Assembly: GCA_902806105.1 (NCBI GenBank)
Contig: CADCVI010000089.1
Span: 1 to 38,605 of the forward strand
Direction of reading: 5' to 3'
DNA: 38,605 nucleotides
Origin: an uncultured Rubrobacteraceae bacterium
GTDB lineage: Bacteria; Actinomycetota; Rubrobacteria; Rubrobacterales; Rubrobacteraceae
Positions 14,318 through 21,516 of the stretch are shown in pieces. The notes under the pieces were generated by a model. It saw only the letters and a list, made by a program, of their open reading frames with translations. It made no database searches and was not told where the DNA came from. Made by a program: the position numbers and the translations under genes. Position 1 is the first letter of the stretch. Every line of letters begins with the position of its first letter.

Positions 14318-15907
14318 TTACCCGCCCGCTCTGGAGCTTAGGAACCTGATCGCCCCGTATATTATAGCCGCGAGCCCGAGGGAAGTCATAGCCTCGGAGA
14401 GAGCCGCTGGCGTCTCCGAGATGGCGAGCGCGTATCCGAGCACCCCGCCGCCCACCGCCACCACGAGCCCCAGCGCCCACTGCCCGGCCCACTCGGCCGC
14501 CGAGACCACCCCGGCCATGGCCGCCCACAGCACCGCGAGCAGCCCGAGCGAGGGATAGGCCCCGACGAGCGCCTCGCCCTGGCGCAAGAACTCCGCAGGC
14601 CCGAACCCCAGCGGGAGGGTGCCCAGGGACAGCCCCAGATAGGGGAGCACGCCATCCTCCCACGCGAGGTCGTAGACCAGGAGCGAGGCCGCGCCCATCG
14701 CCGCCGACGGCACGGCCCCCAGGGGACGCATCAACGCTCCCAGCAGCAGCGGAAGCCCCGCCCCGAGGCCCAGCCCGGCGAGCGGGATCGAGAGCAGCGG
14801 TCCCAGGGGCAGGCGGCTCATCCCGCCGCTGACGGAGCCCGCGGCGACCCAGATGCCCCCCACGGCCGGCAGGAGAGCCGCGAGCCCGAAGGAGATCTGG
14901 CCGTTCCTCGCGAGCGCCACCGCGAGCGCCACGATCACGCCGAGGGCCCCGAGGCGCGGCAGCAGGTAGCCCAAGACACCGAACCCCGCCGCCACGCCCA
15001 GGGAGATCGCGTCGTTCAGCAGCAGCCCGGCGACGAGGTAGCCGAGCCACCCGGCCACGAGCCCGTTCACCGCCCGCAGCACGTGCCCGGCGTACCTGCC
15101 GTTCCCCTTCGGGGCCTCGTTCACGACCTTTGTCGTCCGGGCTCCGGACGTGTCGCGGCGCCCGGTTAGGAGCCTGAGGGCGGCGGCGGCGTCCCTCGGG
15201 CGGTGGTCCGGGTTGGGAGAGGTCGTGCGGTTCACGAACTCCTGCAGGCGGGGCGGCGGCTCCGGCTGGTGGGCGAGGAGGGCGCGCGCGGTGGCGCCGA
15301 CGGCGTAGATGTCCGTCAGCTCGGTCGGGTTCTCGCCGTCCATGATCTCGGGCGCTATGTAGCCCGGGGTCCCGACGGCGTAGCCGACCTGGGTGAGTCG
15401 CGTGTCCCCGGCCCGGTAGGCTACCCCGAAGTCGGTGAGCTTGACCCTACCGCGCTCGTCCACGAGGGCGTTCTGGGGCTTTATGTCGCGGTGGATGATG
15501 CCGCGCGAGTGCGCGTACTCCAGGGCCGAGAGGATCTGGCCGAGCGAGTCCACGACGTCGTCCATCCTGTAGTGGCGCGCCGCGACGTCGAGCGGCTCCC
15601 CGCGCACGAACTCCGTTATGAGGTAGACCTCGAGGTCTCCCGGTATGACCTCCAGGGTCTCCACGATGTTCGGGTGCTTTAGGCCCTCGGCGATCTGCCC
15701 TTCTCTGAGAGCCCGCGACCTCTCCCCGTAGCTGTACACGGGGATGACCTTGACGGCTACCTCACGGTTCCCCCGAAAGTATCCCTTCTTGCCGTCTAAG
15801 GAGTGGGCGCGCCACACGGTGGCGAAACCGCCGCGACCGACCATCTCTGCGAGCGCGTAGCGACCATGACCGGGAGCGCCGCCGCCGATGTACCGCGTAC
15901 TTCCCAT
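14318..15907 (-). CDS. Ser/Thr protein kinase with polytopic membrane tail
   Basis: A 529-residue kinase that opens the wall operon. The catalytic domain lies at about residues 14-265: GRGGFATV G-loop, Lys53, HRDIKPQN (139-146), DFGVAY (159-164) and GTPGYIAPE. All key residues are present. Instead of PASTA repeats it carries about 240 hydrophobic residues (285-525) that look like eight to ten membrane spans rich in Gly/Ala/Leu, and it has no large extracellular domain. In mycobacteria pknA precedes pknB at the other end of this locus; here this kinase is first and no second kinase is adjacent to pknB. It starts with ATG at 15907, 8 nt behind a TACAAT box without a ribosome binding site, so the operon's first transcript is probably leaderless. 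Confidence 0.92.
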   Translation of the reverse strand: MGSTRYIGGGAPGHGRYALAEMVGRGGFATVWRAHSLDGKKGYFRGNREVAVKVIPVYSYGERSRALREGQIAEGLKHPNIVETLEVIPGDLEVYLITEFVRGEPLDVAARHYRMDDVVDSLGQILSALEYAHSRGIIHRDIKPQNALVDERGRVKLTDFGVAYRAGDTRLTQVGYAVGTPGYIAPEIMDGENPTELTDIYAVGATARALLAHQPEPPPRLQEFVNRTTSPNPDHRPRDAAAALRLLTGRRDTSGARTTKVVNEAPKGNGRYAGHVLRAVNGLVAGWLGYLVAGLLLNDAISLGVAAGFGVLGYLLPRLGALGVIVALAVALARNGQISFGLAALLPAVGGIWVAAGSVSGGMSRLPLGPLLSIPLAGLGLGAGLPLLLGALMRPLGAVPSAAMGAASLLVYDLAWEDGVLPYLGLSLGTLPLGFGPAEFLRQGEALVGAYPSLGLLAVLWAAMAGVVSAAEWAGQWALGLVVAVGGGVLGYALAISETPAALSEAMTSLGLAAIIYGAIRFLSSRAGG

Positions 15908-15915
15908 CGGCCGGT

Positions 15916-15921
15916 ATTGTA
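15916..15921 (-). promoter_or_regulatory. Leaderless-type -10 box of the kinase/fha/wall operon
   Basis: TACAAT on the minus strand ends 8 nt before the ATG at 15907, with no Shine-Dalgarno. It is the likely main promoter for the seven-gene operon running to pknB. Confidence 0.55.
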
Positions 15922-15964
15922 TAGCCCCCGCGCTGCGCTTGTTACCCGGGTGCGTTTCGCGTCC

Positions 15965-16318
15965 CTACGGCCGGCCTCCCCCCGGGTCATGCTCCCTCCC
16001 GGCCCGCCGGAGCGTCTTCGCCCAAGCGTCGAGCGCCTCCACTAGCGCCCGGAGCGGCGCATCGTCGATGGGCTCGTACGCGCGCACCGTGTGGCTCCGC
16101 GCGCCCTCCTCGACCGTGACCTTGCGCAGACGGAGGTCGGCGGCCCCCTTCTGCGGCTCCCCAGGCCCTTCCGGCCGCTCAAAGAAGCGCGCCTCCTCGA
16201 CGCGGCGCACGAGCTCGGCGGCGTCCTCCTCTCGCAGCGCTGCCGTGTCGATCTCGACCGGTCTCCCGAGCCCGGGGAACGACGCGAACCCCCCTTCCGT
16301 TTCCAGCCGTAGACGCAC
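15965..16318 (-). CDS. Emfourin-like protealysin inhibitor
   Basis: A roughly 117-residue protein of the emfourin type, small inhibitors of M4 proteases encoded next to protealysin-like enzymes. Recognisable features are the start RLRLETEGGFASFPGLGR, the middle AAELVRRVEEARFFERPEGP, and a late VTVEEGARSHTVRAYEP strand. The frame is open far upstream, but that part lies inside the protease gene in another frame. The start codon is probably GTG at 16318, 17 bases after the protease stop, with GGGAGA upstream at a rather long spacing. Linkage with the M4 protease supports the assignment; I infer it keeps the protease inactive in the cytoplasm. Confidence 0.75.
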   Translation of the reverse strand: MRLRLETEGGFASFPGLGRPVEIDTAALREEDAAELVRRVEEARFFERPEGPGEPQKGAADLRLRKVTVEEGARSHTVRAYEPIDDAPLRALVEALDAWAKTLRRAGREHDPGGGRP

Positions 16319-16335
16319 GATAAGGCAGGTTCTCC

Positions 16336-17409
16336 CTAGGCCAGGGGTATCCCGACGCCGCCCCAGGCGTCGCGGACGGCTCGCTCCTCGGGGCCGCCGG
16401 GACCGTAGAGGGAGGCCGCGTTGCTCGCCGTGAGCCGGGCGAACCTTCGGAAGCCGGTGTCGGGCTTGAGCCTCGGGTCGATTGCGGTGGCGTTCCAGAT
16501 CCGCCCCGCGACCTCCCACGCGTTTCCTCCAAGGGACGTCGCGGCGAGGTAGAAGGCCCGGTTGGGGATGCCGGAGTTTATGTGCACGCCGCCGTTGTCC
16601 TCGAAGGTCCTGACGAAGCCGTTCATATGGGCGGGTTGCGGGTCCTTGCCGAGGACCGGGTCGTCGAAGGCGGTGCCGGGTCGGCTCATCGAGCGGAGCG
16701 CCACCCCGTTCACCCCCTCCGCGAGGATGCCCGCGCCTATGGTCCAGTCCGCCTCCTCCGCGGTCTGACCGAGGAGGTACTGCTTTACGAGCGAGCCGTA
16801 GACGTCCGAGAGGTGCTCGTTCAGCGCGCCGGACTGCTTGAAGTAGTTCAGGCCGGACTCGTACTGGGTCACGCCGTGGGACAGTTCGTGGCCCACGACG
16901 TCCAGCGAGATCGTGAAGCGGTTGAAGAGCTCGCCGTCCCCGTCGCCGAAGACCATGCGTGTCCCGTCCCAGAAGGCGTTGGCGTAGTCCACGCCGAAGT
17001 GGACGTGGCCGTCGAGCGGCATCCCGTCGTCGTCGATGGAGTCGCGGCCGTACGCCTCCCAGAAGAAGTCGTAGGTGGCGCCCAGCCCGTCGTAGGCCTC
17101 GTCCACCGAGGCGTCCCCGGTCGGGCCTTCCCCTTCGGCGCGCGCTACCCTGCCCGGCAGATCCTGGGTGTTGCCGACGTCGTAGATCGTGCGCCTCTTC
17201 CGGCCCTCCGGGTCCAGGGTCCCGCGCGCGCCCATGCGAGGGTCGGGGGACGGGGGCGTCGCCTGGCGCAGCGAGCGGAAGGTGCCGTCGCTGGCGAGGG
17301 TGCGCGTCGCAACCTCCCGCTGCACGGGCGAGCCGTTCCGGGCGATCTCGCGCAGCACGTAGGGGGGAAGCACGCAAAAGACCGGGTTTCGGCAACGGGC
17401 GTGGTTCAA
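16336..17409 (-). CDS. M4 family zinc metalloprotease (protealysin-like)
   Basis: A 357-residue thermolysin-family protease. The N-terminus has no signal peptide but shows the short protealysin-type propeptide motif PPYVLREIARNG (about residues 15-26). The catalytic domain follows with HELSH (174-178), GALNEHLSDV (194-203, third zinc ligand Glu198) and NGGVHINSG (272-280, transition-state His276). All catalytic residues are present and the length fits the protealysin branch rather than the long secreted thermolysins. The start is TTG at 17409 with AGGAG six bases upstream; the propeptide motif supports it. An emfourin-like inhibitor gene follows, a known pairing. Divergent to it is a pilin-like membrane protein gene. 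Confidence 0.93.
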   Translation of the reverse strand: MNHARCRNPVFCVLPPYVLREIARNGSPVQREVATRTLASDGTFRSLRQATPPSPDPRMGARGTLDPEGRKRRTIYDVGNTQDLPGRVARAEGEGPTGDASVDEAYDGLGATYDFFWEAYGRDSIDDDGMPLDGHVHFGVDYANAFWDGTRMVFGDGDGELFNRFTISLDVVGHELSHGVTQYESGLNYFKQSGALNEHLSDVYGSLVKQYLLGQTAEEADWTIGAGILAEGVNGVALRSMSRPGTAFDDPVLGKDPQPAHMNGFVRTFEDNGGVHINSGIPNRAFYLAATSLGGNAWEVAGRIWNATAIDPRLKPDTGFRRFARLTASNAASLYGPGGPEERAVRDAWGGVGIPLA

Positions 17410-17503
17410 GTCTCGCTCCTATCGTCGGGGCGTTCATCCGGGAGCCTACCCGCGCCGCTCCGGATGGACACCGAACCTCCCGCGGTCGGTGGAGGTTCCA
17501 GCG

Positions 17504-17509
17504 TATAAA
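17504..17509 (+). promoter_or_regulatory. Putative -10 box
   Basis: TATAAA ends 11 nt before the GTG at 17521. No strong Shine-Dalgarno is visible, so the leader would be very short. The surrounding sequence (17501-17515) is nearly the same as 1365-1380 in the first intergenic region. Confidence 0.45.
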
Positions 17510-17520
17510 CTCCGACCAGG

Positions 17521-18027
17521 GTGAACGACGGGCTTGCATATCGGGGGCACGGCGAGGGGCCGGGAGACGAGGTAGGGGCTCCCGGTCGCGGGGGTCGCCG
17601 CGTCCTGCCCGCCCTTCTGGCCGGGCTGCTCGCCCTCTCCCTGCTCTCGGCGATGGCCGCGCCCCTCCTGCTGGACCTCTCCTCGTCCGGAAAGGACGAC
17701 GAGGCCAAGGGCCTGCTCCTCGGGGCGGCCTCGGAGATGAACTCTTGCGCGGAGGCCGCCGGCGGCTCGTACGCGCGCTGCGACGCCGGTCGCATGCGCG
17801 ATCTCGCGCCCGGCATCGAATGGCGGGATGGGGTGGCGCCGTACGGCAAGGGCTGGGGGGACGGAAGGTTGGGCCGGGTCTACGTGTCGGTCTCCCCTGG
17901 AGGGGGCGGTGCGAGCGCATATCGCCTGGAGACGAGCAGCGGGAGCGGGTACGTCTTCTCCTACGAGTACTCGAACGGCTCGGTGACGAAGACCGCGAAG
18001 GGCAGCAGCGAGCCCGAGCCCTGGTAG
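17521..18027 (+). CDS. Single-span membrane/pilin-like hypothetical protein
   Basis: A 168-residue protein with a Gly/Arg-rich cytoplasmic start, one membrane span (about residues 28-48) and an extracytoplasmic domain. The segment after the span, with AKGLLLGAASEMNSCAEAAG followed by a second Cys, resembles the helix-to-loop region of type IV pilin or pseudopilin-like proteins, where a helix runs on from the membrane. A consensus prepilin cleavage site is not obvious, so this is a weak analogy. The C-terminal half has beta-strand-like runs (GRVYVSVSPGG, SGYVFSYEYSNGS). The GTG start follows a TATAAA box. It is divergent from the M4 protease operon and may share its control region. Confidence 0.6.
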   Translation: MNDGLAYRGHGEGPGDEVGAPGRGGRRVLPALLAGLLALSLLSAMAAPLLLDLSSSGKDDEAKGLLLGAASEMNSCAEAAGGSYARCDAGRMRDLAPGIEWRDGVAPYGKGWGDGRLGRVYVSVSPGGGGASAYRLETSSGSGYVFSYEYSNGSVTKTAKGSSEPEPW

Positions 18028-18081
18028 GGACCTGCCCCTCAAGGCCCGCTTGTCCGGGATCGGCAGCGCCCCCTCTGTCCG

Positions 18082-18110
18082 TTGGGCTACCCGTTGACTG
18101 CGAGTAGAAT
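18082..18110 (+). promoter_or_regulatory. Putative -35/-10 promoter upstream of the COG3146-like gene
   Basis: TTGGGC (18082-18087) and TAGAAT (18105-18110) are separated by 17 bp. The predicted transcript would have a leader of about 117 nt containing a short reading frame that ends on the next gene's start. Confidence 0.45.
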
Positions 18111-18141
18111 AACCCTCGTTGCCTCGACACGAAACGGGAGT

Positions 18142-18237
18142 ATGCCTACGCATTACACGGAAGAACGAGTGCCGTCCCGCGCTGGCATGACGTATAGAGG
18201 TAGCCTCCCGCGCGGTCGGGAAGAGGGGACGACGTGA
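18142..18237 (+). CDS. Possible 31-residue leader ORF
   Basis: A short frame of 31 codons starts with ATG and ends with TGA overlapping the GTG start of the following gene (GTGA). A GGAG lies almost directly before the ATG, too close for an ideal ribosome binding site. The peptide is Arg/Glu/Gly rich and resembles nothing I know. The four-base overlap would allow translational coupling, but coding is unproven. Confidence 0.25.
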   Translation: MPTHYTEERVPSRAGMTYRGSLPRGREEGTT

Positions 18238-19391
18238 CGCGGGTCGCCAGGATCTTCGGCATCGGTCAGGCGGACGCGGAGGCGTGGCGCGGGCTGGAGC
18301 CGCCGGACTTCCCGTTCTTCGACCTGGAGTTTCTGGAGGCCCTGGAGAGTTCGGGGAGCGTCGGGCCGTCCAGCGGCTGGTCGCCCGCGTACCTCCTGTG
18401 CGAGGACGACTCGGGAGCCTCCGTCCTCGGCGCGCTCCCCGTCTACCTCAAGACGGACAGCTACGGCGAGTACATCTTCGACTGGGAGTGGGCGCGGGCT
18501 TACCGCGAGCACGGGTTGCGCTACTACCCCAAGCTCGTCGCCGCCGTGCCGTTCACGCCCGCGACGGGGCCGAAGCTCCTCGTTCGCCCCGGCCTCGATG
18601 AAGGGAATAAAGGGCGGACCGTCAAGCGCGCCCTGCTCGACGGCGCGCGCGTGCTCGGCGACGAGTTGCGGGTCAGCTCCTCGCACGCGCTGTTTCTCCC
18701 GGAGGACGAGCTCGGGGAGTTCACGGACAACGGGTTCGCCGTGCGCCACTCCCTGCAGTTTCACTGGCGCAACCGTGGCTACGGCTCGTTCGACGACTAC
18801 CTGGGGGCGCTGACGAGCAAGCGGCGCCGCCAGATCTCCCGCGAGCGCCGCCAGCTCGGGGAGGAGGGCCTGGTCATAGAGCGCCTCACCGGGGACGAGC
18901 TGACCCCCGGGCACGCGGCGATCATGTACCGCTTCTACCTGAGCACGCTGGATCGGAAGTGGGGCTCCCCCTACCTCACCGGGGCGTTCTTCGACGAGGT
19001 CTTCCGGACGATGAAGGACCGCATCCTCCTCGTCCTCGCGCGCGACGGGACGACGGGACGCCCGGTCGCGGGCGCGCTCAACTTCTACAAGGGGCGGACC
19101 ATCTTCGGGCGCTACTGGGGCGCCTTCGAGGATCGGCGCAACCTCCACTTCGAGCTGTGCTACTACCAGGAGATCGAGTTCGCCATAGAGCGCGGCCTCG
19201 ACCTCTTCGAGGCGGGGGCGCAGGGCGAGCACAAGCACGCGCGCGGTTTTCTACCCGCGATCACCTACAGCGCGCACGAGATCCGGCACAAGAGCTTCCG
19301 CCGCGCCATCGAGCGGTACATCGAGGAGGAGAAGGAGTGGCTCGCCGGGGCGATGGAGGACTACGCCCGCCATGATCCCTACAAAGCCTGA
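18234..19391 (+). CDS. GNAT-like/peptidogalycan biosynthesis protein (COG3146, DUF482 type)
   Basis: A 385-residue soluble protein of the COG3146 family, annotated as peptidoglycan-biosynthesis-like acyltransferases with a GNAT-related fold. Family signatures are seen in order: PPDFPFFDLEFLEALE near the start, YGEYIFDWEWARAYREHGLRYYPKL (split here by the usual loop), VPFTPATGPKLLVRPG, the SKRRRQISRERRQL helix, YLTGAFFDEVFRTM, and GAQGEHKHARGFLP near the end. The length is normal. The true substrate of this family is not settled, so the wall-related name is tentative. The start is GTG at 18234 with GGAAGAGGGG upstream. It is transcribed alone, ahead of the tRNA gene. Confidence 0.85.
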   Translation: MTRVARIFGIGQADAEAWRGLEPPDFPFFDLEFLEALESSGSVGPSSGWSPAYLLCEDDSGASVLGALPVYLKTDSYGEYIFDWEWARAYREHGLRYYPKLVAAVPFTPATGPKLLVRPGLDEGNKGRTVKRALLDGARVLGDELRVSSSHALFLPEDELGEFTDNGFAVRHSLQFHWRNRGYGSFDDYLGALTSKRRRQISRERRQLGEEGLVIERLTGDELTPGHAAIMYRFYLSTLDRKWGSPYLTGAFFDEVFRTMKDRILLVLARDGTTGRPVAGALNFYKGRTIFGRYWGAFEDRRNLHFELCYYQEIEFAIERGLDLFEAGAQGEHKHARGFLPAITYSAHEIRHKSFRRAIERYIEEEKEWLAGAMEDYARHDPYKA

Positions 19392-19452
19392 GCCGGGGAC
19401 GGCACCGGAACCCTACGGTATGCCCGCGTTAGCCAAGTGTCCCGCGGGTTGG

Positions 19453-19458
19453 TACAAT
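19453..19458 (+). promoter_or_regulatory. Putative -10 box of tRNA-Leu
   Basis: TACAAT lies 24 nt before the tRNA 5' end. A weak TTAGCC at 19429-19434 is a possible -35 with an 18-bp spacer. Confidence 0.45.
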
Positions 19459-19482
19459 CCCCGGGTCTGCTGAGTTACATCT

Positions 19483-19566
19483 GGGCGGGTGGCGGAATCG
19501 GTAGACGCGCTAGGTTCAGGGTCTAGTGTCCGAAAGGACGTGAGGGTTCGAGTCCCTCCTCGCCCA
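19483..19566 (+). tRNA. tRNA-Leu (anticodon CAG)
   Basis: An 84-base class II tRNA. The acceptor arm GGGCGGG pairs with the CTCGCCC end, followed by discriminator A; CCA is not encoded. The anticodon stem CTAGG/TCTAG encloses the loop TTCAGGG, giving anticodon CAG for CUG codons, the leucine codon favoured by this genome's GC content. A long variable arm (TGTCCGAAAGGACG) and a TTCGAGT T-loop complete the cloverleaf. A protein frame that reads through it is not genic. Confidence 0.95.
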
Positions 19567-19638
19567 CAAGAAGGTCGTCCTAGCCGGCGGGCAGCGCTTT
19601 GCGAGCGGCGATCCCCCGGCCCCTACACGGGGGGTTGT

Positions 19639-20721
19639 TTGGAGCGTAGATCCCACAGGTCAGGGCCGAAGGTCCGTCGTGCGAGACCCGCGTCCACCCG
19701 GGGCCGGTCCGGAGCCCGCCCGCGTACGCGCCGCGAGAGGGCGCTGCCGCCCTGGCTGACGCTCCTCGGCTCCATCCTCTTCCTCGCGATCTGCTGCTTC
19801 TTTATCTTTTTCGTCGCCAAGGGCTGTGTGGCCGCCCAGGAGTCCACGCAGGTCCGAAAGTACGTTACGAGCGCCGACAGCACCCTGAGCGACTCCGCCA
19901 ACCTGGGCAGGCAGGAGCTTCAGGGGGCCCTCGCGGGGGCCGCCGAGGATCCGGCGAGCATCGACGCTGCGGCCCTTGCTTCCTCTTCCGACAAGGCCCG
20001 AACGTACTATCTGGACGCGCTGCACAACCAGGAGGTGCCGCCCGGTTTCGAGGACGCGCACCATTACATGGTCAGCGCCCTGGGCATCCGGGCGGTGGCG
20101 CTCGAGAACCTGGACGAGGCGGCCGGCGGGGAGCCGGAGGGGGCAGGGGAGGCGCTCGCCGCCTCCGTGGAGGACTTCAAGGTCAGCGATGCCGTCGTGC
20201 GGGACCACTACGTACCCGCCTCGGAGGAGGCCCTTGAGGGCTCGGGGAGGAGGGGGGACCGGAGCTACCTCTACGAGCCCGAGCCGTTCATGGACTACGA
20301 GGCCCTGGGGCTCGAGACACAGGGGGCTGAGGCCGCCGCCTCGCCCTCGGATCCCAACGCGCTGCACGGCGTGGAGATCTACGGCGTCGAGGTCGGCGGA
20401 CAGGTCCTGTACGCGGGCGGCAACGTCGTCCTCACGGGCTCGGCCGAGCCCATATTCTCCGTGACGGTGACCAACGGCGGCGAGGTCCCCGAGACGGGGG
20501 TGCCCGTGGAGGTCGTGCTCAACACCAGGGCCGAGCGGCAGGCGCTCTCCGCCAGGATCGAGCGGATAGAGCCCGGGGCGACGGCGACGGTGGAGGTCAG
20601 GGGCTTCAAGCCCGGCGAGCTGGACGAGACCGTCGAGACAACCGTTTCGGTCGGGCCCGTCGAGTACGAGCAGAACGAGGACAACAACGCCCTCACGGGC
20701 ACCGTGACTTTCGGTTTATAG
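19639..20721 (+). CDS. Membrane-anchored protein with C-terminal CARDB-like domain
   Basis: About 360 residues with a basic N-terminus, one membrane span (PPWLTLLGSILFLAICCFFI and following, about residues 34-60), a helical extracellular region (about 65-220) and a beta-sandwich-like C-terminal domain (about 265-360). The last part reads like a CARDB or similar Ig-like fold: FSVTVTNGGEVPETGVPV, then EPGATATVEVRGF and a closing EQNEDNNALTGTV. The start is uncertain: the frame runs back through the tRNA, and the first start codon after it that leaves a sensible product is TTG at 19639, with a G-rich stretch before it. The role is unknown; wall or surface attachment is a guess from the domain. 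Confidence 0.7.
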   Translation: MERRSHRSGPKVRRARPASTRGRSGARPRTRRERALPPWLTLLGSILFLAICCFFIFFVAKGCVAAQESTQVRKYVTSADSTLSDSANLGRQELQGALAGAAEDPASIDAAALASSSDKARTYYLDALHNQEVPPGFEDAHHYMVSALGIRAVALENLDEAAGGEPEGAGEALAASVEDFKVSDAVVRDHYVPASEEALEGSGRRGDRSYLYEPEPFMDYEALGLETQGAEAAASPSDPNALHGVEIYGVEVGGQVLYAGGNVVLTGSAEPIFSVTVTNGGEVPETGVPVEVVLNTRAERQALSARIERIEPGATATVEVRGFKPGELDETVETTVSVGPVEYEQNEDNNALTGTVTFGL

Positions 20722-20737
20722 GGGGAGAGGTGGGACC

Positions 20738-21016
20738 TTGGTAACGGCGGTAGTCCTGGTCACGACGGAGAGCGAGAGGGTGTCCGAGGCCGCTCAGGCC
20801 ATGCTGAAGATCGAGGGCGTCACCGAGGTCTACTCCGTGACCGGCCCGTACGACCTCGTGGTAATGGTGCGGATACCCGACTTCGAGCGGATGGCCCGGA
20901 TCGTCCCCGAGAAGCTCGCCCAGGTCCCCGGTGTAGCCCGCACCGAGACCATGGTCGCCTTCCGCACCTACTCGGACTACGACCTCGACCGCATGTGGTC
21001 CCAGGGGCTGGAGTAG
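20738..21016 (+). CDS. Stand-alone Lrp/AsnC ligand-binding (RAM) domain protein
   Basis: A 92-residue protein consisting only of the Lrp/AsnC C-terminal domain: VTAVVLVTTESERVSEAAQA, VTEVYSVTGPYDLVVMVRI and a closing TETMVAFRTYSDYDLDRMW. The DNA-binding helix-turn-helix of full Lrp regulators is absent. Such RAM domains bind amino acids and form multimers; stand-alone versions are common in Actinobacteria and archaea, often of unknown role. The TTG start at 20738 has GGAGAGGTGG upstream. It follows the membrane protein gene by 16 bases and is probably cotranscribed with it and the next gene. Confidence 0.85.
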   Translation: MVTAVVLVTTESERVSEAAQAMLKIEGVTEVYSVTGPYDLVVMVRIPDFERMARIVPEKLAQVPGVARTETMVAFRTYSDYDLDRMWSQGLE

Positions 21017-21044
21017 CGCCCGCGCGAAGAGTGGGAGGGTAAGC

Positions 21045-21437
21045 GTGGAGCACCCGAACGCCGCGCTGGTCCGTCGCCTGTACGAGGCCCGGGGCCGGAA
21101 CGATGAGGATGCCATACGCACCATTCTCTCCGGAGATGTCCTGTGGCACGAGCCCGACGTGGGCGGGGAGCACACCGGGGACCTCAGCGGCCCGGACGCC
21201 GTCCTCGCGATGATGCGAGACGCTCGCGAGCGCACCGGCGGCACGTTCCGCCTCCGCCCCCGTGAGATCGTCGCCAACGGTGAGCACTCCGTCGCCCTCG
21301 TCGAATGGTCAGCGGAGCGCGAGGGGCGGACCCTCGAAGGCAGGGAGGTCGCCGTCTACCGGGTGCGGAACGGCAAGATAGTCGAGGCCCACTTCCACCA
21401 GGACGATCAAGCCCTGGACCGACAGTTCTGGGAATAA
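21045..21437 (+). CDS. SnoaL-like/NTF2-fold (ketosteroid isomerase-related) protein
   Basis: A 130-residue NTF2-like protein of the SnoaL/ketosteroid-isomerase-related group. Family features are the first helix NAALVRRLYEARGRNDEDAI, the strand ILSGDVLWHEP, the helix SGPDAVLAMMRDARE, and the closing strands VYRVRNGKIVEAHFHQDD. The pocket can bind small hydrophobic ligands; many members have no proven catalysis. It starts with GTG at 21045 with GGGAGGG upstream, 28 bases after the RAM-domain gene. It ends convergent with the GCS2 ligase gene. Confidence 0.85.
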   Translation: MEHPNAALVRRLYEARGRNDEDAIRTILSGDVLWHEPDVGGEHTGDLSGPDAVLAMMRDARERTGGTFRLRPREIVANGEHSVALVEWSAEREGRTLEGREVAVYRVRNGKIVEAHFHQDDQALDRQFWE

Positions 21438-21516
21438 TGGCGCCCGCCAGAGAGACCCTACCCGTGCCGTTGTTCGTCCCCGGGACGTTGTAGGACGGCT
21501 CTCTCTTGCCGGTCTC

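Noticed and set aside
14310..15050. N-terminal extension of the fhaA frame
   Set aside because: It lies within the kinase gene in a different frame, and the FhaA family sequence begins at TTG 14309.
16319..18130. N-terminal extension of the emfourin frame
   Set aside because: The frame runs back through the M4 protease in another reading frame; the extension is Arg/Pro-rich and unrelated to emfourin.
19489..19638. Coding frame starting inside the tRNA-Leu gene
   Set aside because: The tRNA cloverleaf is complete; the protein frame merely passes through and the real gene starts later.
21475..21488. Short palindrome CGTCCC-C-GGGACG between convergent genes
   Set aside because: The one-base loop cannot form a hairpin and there is no T-run; chance is likely in GC-rich DNA.
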